In this document: piece by piece, positions 32,385 to 36,911 of the stretch
How positions within the stretch are numbered: position 1 is the first letter of the stretch
How the letters are laid out: each line of letters opens with the position of its first letter
Assembly (NCBI GenBank): GCA_913063055.1
Contig: CAJXZK010000021.1
Span: 1-36,911 of the forward strand
Length of the DNA stretch: 36,911 nucleotides
From: an uncultured bacterium
GTDB taxonomy: Bacteria > Cyanobacteriota > Vampirovibrionia > Obscuribacterales > Obscuribacteraceae
Direction of reading: 5' to 3'
The notes under the pieces: generated by a model
Told to the model about the DNA's origin: nothing
The model's input: only the letters and a program-made list of their open reading frames with translations
Databases searched by the model: none
Program-made: the position numbers and the translations under genes

Positions 32385-32978
32385 TTACCTGTACAAAGCA
32401 GATTCAGGTCTTCCTCTGCGGATGTCCTGACTCTTCTCTGATTGCTCAACGAACTTGTCGGTCCATTGGTCAGCCATGAGCAGATCCAAAAACTGCTCTA
32501 ACGTCTCCGGTACTTCAGCCACTTGCAGTATTCTGCGGCCATCGTTGTCGGGCCCTGGATATTGGTTCCAGACCAAGCGGTCGAGTTCCATGCCTTTGCG
32601 ATTGTAGTAGCCCAAGAGTGCCAGCCCGATTTCTTTCGAAACTGTGGCTTTGTCCTTGACCTGCCAGTCTCTGAGAATTGTACGGCCTATTCCTATAGAG
32701 TAATAGGCGCGTTCTTTCTCAAACTTTGGTTCGTCGATGAAGAATGCCCAAGTGGTTTCATCAACATTGTCGATATATGGCTCGCATCTTATTTGGAAGA
32801 GGCGGCCGGTGCTTGATGTTTGGGAGATTGGACCAAATCCCGAGCTCATCAAGTGGATTTCAAGTACGCGCAGAACGTGGGCGTTAAAACTCAGGCTTTT
32901 TTGATCGGCTTGAAGCTGAAGACGTTTTCTGTATTCTTCGGGAATGCGAAGGCTTATATTAGTTGTCTTTTCAGCCAT
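32385..32978 (-). CDS. Ribbon-helix-helix (Arc-like) DNA-binding protein
   Basis: 197 residues. The N-terminus TTNISLRIPEEYRKRLQLQA, DQKSLSFNAHVLRVLEIHL (about 5-44) is an Arc/CopG-type ribbon-helix-helix domain. The larger C-terminal part (YSIGIGRTILRDWQ, LGYYNRKGMELDRLVWNQYPG) is a separate domain I do not recognise; it may bind a ligand or partner. No toxin-like gene lies beside it. The start is the ATG at 32978. An upstream ATG in another frame opens a six-codon ORF that ends over this start. A 26-base near-palindrome lies 52 bases upstream and is a likely autoregulatory operator. Confidence 0.78.
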   Translation of the reverse strand: MAEKTTNISLRIPEEYRKRLQLQADQKSLSFNAHVLRVLEIHLMSSGFGPISQTSSTGRLFQIRCEPYIDNVDETTWAFFIDEPKFEKERAYYSIGIGRTILRDWQVKDKATVSKEIGLALLGYYNRKGMELDRLVWNQYPGPDNDGRRILQVAEVPETLEQFLDLLMADQWTDKFVEQSEKSQDIRRGRPESALYR

Positions 32979-33029
32979 TTAGTTCAGCCATTCTTGCCAA
33001 TGTGCGGGTCTTTCGAGCGCTTTTCGAGC

Positions 33030-33060
33030 AATTTGTAGTCACGTGATTACAAATTGTAGT
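33030..33060. promoter_or_regulatory. Operator-like 26-base near-palindrome plus extra half-site
   Basis: Bases 33030-33055 read AATTTGTA, ten central bases centred on CACGTG, and TACAAATT; only one symmetric pair of positions breaks the symmetry. The half-site TTGTAGT at 33033 recurs in the same orientation at 33054, 21 bases away, about two helical turns. Ribbon-helix-helix repressors bind such spaced short sites, and one is encoded just downstream on the minus strand. Confidence 0.6.
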
Positions 33061-33262
33061 TACTCAACTATCCTAACACCTTAAACGCGGAGAAACCGCT
33101 TCGTAACGAGAAGTTGCTGTTTTCAACCTTAGGGTTCAGCTGCAAAGCTTCTGAGAGGTTTCTTGCGCCGCAAGGTAAGTGTTCTGGTTGTTCGGTTTTA
33201 GTAAAAGAAAGGCGTAAGAAATTCAGCAGGAATTTCTTACACCTTTACTAGAAAAGTATTCT

Positions 33263-33685
33263 CTACAAAGCCTTCTGAATTTCTGGACGCAATTGCTCAG
33301 CGGTTTTAAAGCCGAGGGCATCGGCCACAATCTTTCCGTTCTTGAAAACTTTCAGGGCTGGAATCGAAGTAATTTCGAACTTGTTGGCAAGAGCTTCGTT
33401 TTTGTCTATGTTGATTCGATAGAAGACCACTTTGCCGTCATATTCTTTGGCCAAATCTTCCACAATAGGGGCCAACATCTTGCATGGGCCACACCAATCG
33501 GCGTAAAAATCAACTACGACCGGCAACTTTGACTCAAGCACGTCTTTCTGGAAGCTAGCATCGCCTGAAACCTTTACCAGCTCGGGTCCACTGGTCTTGC
33601 TTGTTTCAGGAGCAGCGCAGCAAGTGAGAGCGAAAGATGAAGCCAGGGCAATGACTACCAGGGTGGACAACAAAGCAGATTTCAT
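33263..33685 (-). CDS. Exported thioredoxin
   Basis: 140 residues from the ATG at 33685, which has GGGAG six bases upstream. Residues 1-24 are a signal peptide (LLSTLVVIALASSFALTCC), close to but not a good match for a lipobox, since Thr precedes the Cys. The mature part is a typical thioredoxin: VVVDFYADWCGPCKM with active-site Cys 65 and 68, and the cis-Pro in ITSIPALKVF. The WCGPC form, rather than the CXXC of DsbA types, suggests a reducing or general oxidoreductase role in the periplasm. It diverges from the YyaL-type lipoprotein gene with 83 bases between the starts, which suggests linked function. Confidence 0.92.
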   Translation of the reverse strand: MKSALLSTLVVIALASSFALTCCAAPETSKTSGPELVKVSGDASFQKDVLESKLPVVVDFYADWCGPCKMLAPIVEDLAKEYDGKVVFYRINIDKNEALANKFEITSIPALKVFKNGKIVADALGFKTAEQLRPEIQKAL

Positions 33686-33768
33686 GCGATTCTCCCGATT
33701 TGTGCAATTCTTACTGTAAGGGAATTTTACTTCGTTACGCACAGTTTGGCACTTCTCAAGCAGGATTT

Positions 33769-35799
33769 ATGGCTCGAAGCCCTAGATTTAGTCACAATCA
33801 TTATCGGTCTGCTGCGGCTTTGGCCTGTAGCGCTCTTTTATTGACAGGGTGCGGGCAACAAAAGAGCGCTGATGAGGCTTCTAGGGCAGCGAGTGAACAG
33901 GCGGCTCAGCGGGAGCGCCAGAGAGATAGGCTGGGTCGGCAAGGCAAGAACCCCAGCCTGCCTAGTAATACTAAGTTGAGCCCCTACCTTGCTGCTCACC
34001 AGGATGATTTGGTCTCTTGGGCCCCGTGGGGTCAGGATGCTTTTGAGCTGGCTCTTGCAGAAAATAAGCCAGTTTTACTCTCCATTGGCTTTTCTGCTTG
34101 CCACTGGTGCCATGTGATGCAGAAAGAGTCGTTCAATGACCCAGCTACTGCAAAGTATATGAATGACCACTTCATCAATGTTCTCGTCGATCGAGAAGAG
34201 CGGCCCGATGTCGATGCTATCTATACGAGACAGTTAGAGGCACTCTCTGTGCGACCTGGTTGGCCAATGACGCTTTTCTTGCGGCCAGATGGACAGGCAT
34301 TTTATGCCGGTACCTATTATCCTCCCGGCGATGAGACTGCGCCCCATTCTTTCCGCAAAGTCTTGACTCAAGTCAATGATATGTGGCTGAGCGACCACCG
34401 GGCGGTAGATGCAGCTTGTGCAAGAGTTGCAGACACTCTTGCTGCTCGCGATAAAGACGCCGGGCGTTCGCAGTCTCTGACTTATGCCAATCTCAACTTT
34501 GCTCTGGGGAGATTGTTGCAGCGCTGTGACCTGGAATACGGTGGGCTAAAACAATCGCGTAAGTATCCTGCTGCTGTTGTAAATACGCTAGTGATGAGGC
34601 TTTTGGCTTCTGAGGAAATGCACCGTTCCTATGCTGATTTGCTACCTCATTGCCGAGCATATGTTGCTGCAACTCTTGATGGTATGGCCAATGGGCAAAT
34701 CAACGATCAAGTAGGTGCGGGATTCTTTCGCTACGCCACCAATAAGCAATGGCTACGACCGCATTTTGAGAAGATGCTTAGTGACAATGCCTTGATTTCT
34801 CAAAATTATTTTGAAGCCTATGGTTTGACCAAGAGCAATTACTGGTTGACCAAGGGGGTGCAAACTATTGAGTTTATGCTGGATGAACTTGCCCTGCCCA
34901 GTGGTCTGTTTGCTGGTAGCTTGAGTGCCGATAGTGTTGAAGCAGGCGGCACTGGCGCTGAGAAGAAAGAGGGTGAAGGCGCCTTCTACACTTTTAGTGC
35001 CCAAGATTTAGAGCAGGCTCTGCCAGCGGAGATGCGCGCGAGAGTCGCAGCTAGCTGCAATTTTACGGCGGCAGGAAATTGCGGCGCTGGAAAGAATTTG
35101 CCCTATTTTAATTCGTCGCCTAATAAAGCCGCTGCGTATGATGGCCTGAAGAAACTCGAGTACTGGCGCTTAAGGCGACCTAAACCGGTTCGCAATGACA
35201 CTGCTGTGGCGGCTTGGAATGGTATGGCTATTTCTAGTCTAGTTAGTGCCTATCGCGCCACTCGTAACCCAAAGTATTTGGAAGTAGCTCAAAAGGCCGC
35301 AAATGTTCTGCTTCTCAAGTTGTCTTTGCCTGACAAGTTACTCCACAGTGATATTTCAACTCAACAGGGCTTCTTAGATGACTATGCTTATGTTGAGAAG
35401 GCCTTGCTTGATTTGTATGAGGTGGATAGAAACTCGCTCTGGTTGCAGAAGGCGCGAGATTTGAACGCTTTGGTTCTGGAGCGATTTCTAGAACAAGACA
35501 GCGGAAAGTTTCTTTATGCTCCGCGTGCAGCCTCTGCTCCTGCTCGGTCAAATGTTTATGCCACCACTGATGGTACTTGGCCTGGGGCTGCCGGAGTGGC
35601 GATAGAGAACCTAATTCGACTTGATGCCTTTCCAAAGGTGGCCAGTGACGGTGGTACTGGAGCTGACTATTTGGCTATTGCCAGGCGCTCACTAACTGCC
35701 AGTGGACGGGCCATGCAAGAAGATCCAGTAGCGCACGCTTCGATGCTTGTGGCACTTGAGCGCTTTTTACGGGCAAGAACTAGCTTCGTCCAAAATTAG
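33769..35799 (+). CDS. YyaL/DUF255 thioredoxin-domain lipoprotein
   Basis: 676 residues from the ATG at 33769, close behind AGGA. The N-terminus ends in a lipobox, LLLTGC, with Cys 28 as the lipidation site, followed by a Gln/Ala/Arg-rich linker. The body matches the YyaL/SPATA20 family: SPYLAAHQDDLVSWAPW, FSACHWCHVMQKESF (Cys 111 and 114), RPGWPMTLFLRPDG, YYPP, then an alpha/alpha-barrel region with QFG-like GAGFFRYATNKQWLRPHFEKML and AWNGMAISSL. Most members are cytoplasmic; a lipoprotein form facing the periplasm is unusual and fits the adjacent exported thioredoxin. The reaction is not known. Confidence 0.9.
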   Translation: MARSPRFSHNHYRSAAALACSALLLTGCGQQKSADEASRAASEQAAQRERQRDRLGRQGKNPSLPSNTKLSPYLAAHQDDLVSWAPWGQDAFELALAENKPVLLSIGFSACHWCHVMQKESFNDPATAKYMNDHFINVLVDREERPDVDAIYTRQLEALSVRPGWPMTLFLRPDGQAFYAGTYYPPGDETAPHSFRKVLTQVNDMWLSDHRAVDAACARVADTLAARDKDAGRSQSLTYANLNFALGRLLQRCDLEYGGLKQSRKYPAAVVNTLVMRLLASEEMHRSYADLLPHCRAYVAATLDGMANGQINDQVGAGFFRYATNKQWLRPHFEKMLSDNALISQNYFEAYGLTKSNYWLTKGVQTIEFMLDELALPSGLFAGSLSADSVEAGGTGAEKKEGEGAFYTFSAQDLEQALPAEMRARVAASCNFTAAGNCGAGKNLPYFNSSPNKAAAYDGLKKLEYWRLRRPKPVRNDTAVAAWNGMAISSLVSAYRATRNPKYLEVAQKAANVLLLKLSLPDKLLHSDISTQQGFLDDYAYVEKALLDLYEVDRNSLWLQKARDLNALVLERFLEQDSGKFLYAPRAASAPARSNVYATTDGTWPGAAGVAIENLIRLDAFPKVASDGGTGADYLAIARRSLTASGRAMQEDPVAHASMLVALERFLRARTSFVQN

Positions 35800-35811
35800 T
35801 TTCAGCCAAGA

Positions 35812-36456
35812 TTAGTGCGGCCTTTCGACTTTCGCCTTCGGGTTTGTTTCCTCTGGCATTTTAATTGTGGCTGTGACGCTAGTTGAAGCGGGCTTTAGCA
35901 CACGACGCAGATAGCGGTCGTTGGTTTCCCATGGTTTGGGGATGTAGCCAGTGAGAGCCTTCAAGCTGTGCTTTGCGTGCATGGTTCTCTCTTCGTCTTG
36001 AAAATAGCCCATACCGATTCCGATTCCCTTATAGGTCGTGCCTTTCTCTTCACCAACTTCGCTGCGCAATATCATTAGCCAGTTTCTAACGCATAAATTG
36101 AAAATAGTTGGGTCTTTTTCTACCTGGTGCGAGAGCTTCTCTTCTAGTGCTTCAGCATAAAGGCATCTTACATCGGGATCGTCTGGGTCTAGTTTTATTG
36201 CTCGGCTCAATTGGGGTATTGCTTTGTTGTAATTATGGTGGCGCATATACTGTTTGGCAGTCATCAGTAGTGAGCGAGCGCTAGTTTCACTGAAAAGGTC
36301 GTCATAGGCTCTGGTTGGTTCAACTTCGGTTTCTTCTACACTTTTTGCTGCTGTTTTTACTTTCGTATCTCTTTCGCTGGCTGCGACTTCGCTGGTCTGG
36401 AATGCCACGCTAAGAGCAATCGCTGCGCTCAAACACAATCCTGCTGCTTTTCTCAT
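35812..36456 (-). CDS. Exported TPR protein
   Basis: 214 residues. Signal peptide at 1-27 (AGLCLSAAIALSVAFQTSEV, then AASE). Residues 58-110 hold one or two TPR units (AKQYMRHHNYNKAIPQLSRA, IKLDPDDPDVRCLYAEALEE). The rest, with a Gly-rich GIGIGMGYF stretch, belongs to no family I recognise. The ATG at 36456 has only a weak ribosome-binding site. A perfect 26-base palindrome lies 20 bases upstream. The gene ends 12 bases from the convergent YyaL-type gene. Confidence 0.75.
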   Translation of the reverse strand: MRKAAGLCLSAAIALSVAFQTSEVAASERDTKVKTAAKSVEETEVEPTRAYDDLFSETSARSLLMTAKQYMRHHNYNKAIPQLSRAIKLDPDDPDVRCLYAEALEEKLSHQVEKDPTIFNLCVRNWLMILRSEVGEEKGTTYKGIGIGMGYFQDEERTMHAKHSLKALTGYIPKPWETNDRYLRRVLKPASTSVTATIKMPEETNPKAKVERPH

Positions 36457-36476
36457 TGGGTGTCCGTTCTTCTTGA

Positions 36477-36502
36477 AAAATAGTTTCCATGGAAACTATT
36501 TT
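36477..36502. promoter_or_regulatory. Perfect 26-base palindrome upstream of the TPR gene
   Basis: AAAATAGTTTCCA is followed directly by its exact reverse complement TGGAAACTATTTT, with no spacer. It lies 21-46 bases before the ATG of the minus-strand TPR gene, at the expected position of the transcription start or -10 region, which suits an operator for a dimeric repressor. The lack of a central loop argues against a terminator. Confidence 0.6.
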
Positions 36503-36895
36503 GAGATAGCAAAATTGACCTATCGGCCGTTAGTCTCAGGCAAGTCTTGTAGGCAATTGGCTTAGATGGCAGTATGAAAACACGCGAGCAAAACTCTGTC
36601 AAATGGCTTCATAAGCCATTTGTAAAGGCTTCTCTACGAACTTTACAGTTTCTATATGGTGGCAATTATTTGCTTGAATCTTCTGAGCTGCACCAATAGC
36701 TAGGATCTTTTCTGCTTGAAACCTCTTGTTTTTTTCTAAACATAAGCTTTTCTGCGCTAGCATTTGTAAGTTACTTTGGCTCTAAGGCGGGCAGCGACGT
36801 TCGCAGTGTAAAGGCAAAAAAATATTACTATAGCCGTAGAATTTGCATCGCGTCGTTCTGGCCTTGTTGAATTGTTGGCGGCATGCATGTAGGGC
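36503..36895. other. Right flank without a convincing gene
   Basis: These 393 bases hold no recognised gene. A hairpin with a perfect 9-base stem, AAATGGCTT-CAT-AAGCCATTT, lies at 36601-36621 and has no T-run after it. A 41-codon ORF at 36574-36699 (+) starts MKTREQNSVK and spans that hairpin; it has no good ribosome-binding site and is probably not a gene. Runs of T and A near 36730 and 36820 may be promoter parts of a gene beyond the edge. Confidence 0.4.
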
Positions 36896-36911
36896 CTGTC
36901 TCTTATACACA
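36896..36911 (+). other. Sequencing adapter remnant (Nextera/Tn5 mosaic end)
   Basis: The last 16 bases, CTGTCTCTTATACACA, equal the first 16 of the 19-base reverse-complement mosaic end used in Nextera tagmentation libraries. This is untrimmed adapter, not genome sequence. Confidence 0.95.

Noticed and set aside
32979..33010. Six-codon ORF MAELNG ending over the start of the ribbon-helix-helix gene.
   Set aside because: No ribosome-binding site was seen and a duplicated ATGGCTGAA explains it; too short to claim as a leader peptide.
36574..36699. A 41-codon ORF beginning MKTREQNSVK.
   Set aside because: No ribosome-binding site, no recognisable domain, and it spans a perfect hairpin near a low-confidence contig end.
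1..36911. CRISPR arrays, insertion sequences, integrase/att sites, tRNA and rRNA genes.
   Set aside because: No spaced direct repeats, transposase motifs, terminal inverted repeats or cloverleaf patterns were seen on reading both strands; a covariance-model or IS search could still find weak cases.

Overview
The window looks like an accessory-rich stretch of a Gram-negative-type bacterial chromosome, recovered from a short-read or metagenome assembly: the last 16 bases are the start of the Nextera/Tn5 mosaic-end adapter. The many Sec-exported TPR and low-complexity proteins, the frequent TTG starts, stand-alone GspE-N-like domain proteins, an exosortase, a DUF4239 protein and a two-histidine-cluster desaturase together suggest non-photosynthetic Cyanobacteriota (Vampirovibrionia/Melainabacteria, perhaps Obscuribacterales). 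That placement is an inference from gene content only; no rRNA or tRNA gene was found to test it. The only clear core housekeeping gene is mnmG.

Layout. 1-6.1 kb: a partial exported TPR/retropepsin-like protease (-), a DUF378 membrane protein (-), a UvrA2-like excinuclease ATPase lacking the UvrB-binding domain (+), and an EF-hand/calpain-type cysteine peptidase (+) preceded by a degenerate tetranucleotide tract. 6.1-11.5 kb (-): a DUF4239 protein, an exosortase, and directly upstream of the exosortase a VIT/vWA membrane protein ending in a PEP-CTERM-like tail. The last two overlap and look like a dedicated sorting enzyme and substrate. 11.7-16.4 kb: short SPFH protein, SanA/YdcF-like protein, GspE-N-like repeat protein, TPR/coiled-coil protein, pentapeptide-repeat protein and a small exported unknown. 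16.5-18.9 kb: tryptophanase behind a hairpin/U-tract leader, then a PCYCGC-type exported protein (-). 19.0-23.1 kb (+): mnmG and three downstream genes of unknown function. 23.1-24.8 kb (-): an orphan RelB-like antitoxin with a truncated relE, then two tandem exported paralogs.

24.9-29.8 kb (+) is the most unusual block: a SAF-domain exported protein, three tandem paralogous exported proteins all starting with TTG, a DUF692 (MbnB/TglH-type) iron-enzyme homologue and a 68-residue partner, with gaps of 49, 28, 28 and 10 bases and one 8-base overlap. The three paralogs end in an invariant pattern, CGHxxWW, then exactly 10 non-conserved residues, then CGMG at the C-terminus. Because DUF692 enzymes modify cysteines of ribosomally made substrates, I propose a candidate post-translational modification system with large exported substrates.

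29.8-36.9 kb: a kinase-fold protein with hydrophobic N-terminal segments (-), a fatty-acid desaturase with an Ala/Val-rich tail (-), a ribbon-helix-helix protein behind a 26-base near-palindrome (-), an exported thioredoxin (-) diverging from a lipoprotein form of the YyaL/DUF255 family (+), and an exported TPR protein (-) behind a perfect 26-base palindrome. The final 400 bases hold no convincing gene. No CRISPR array, insertion sequence, prophage or RNA gene was recognised.
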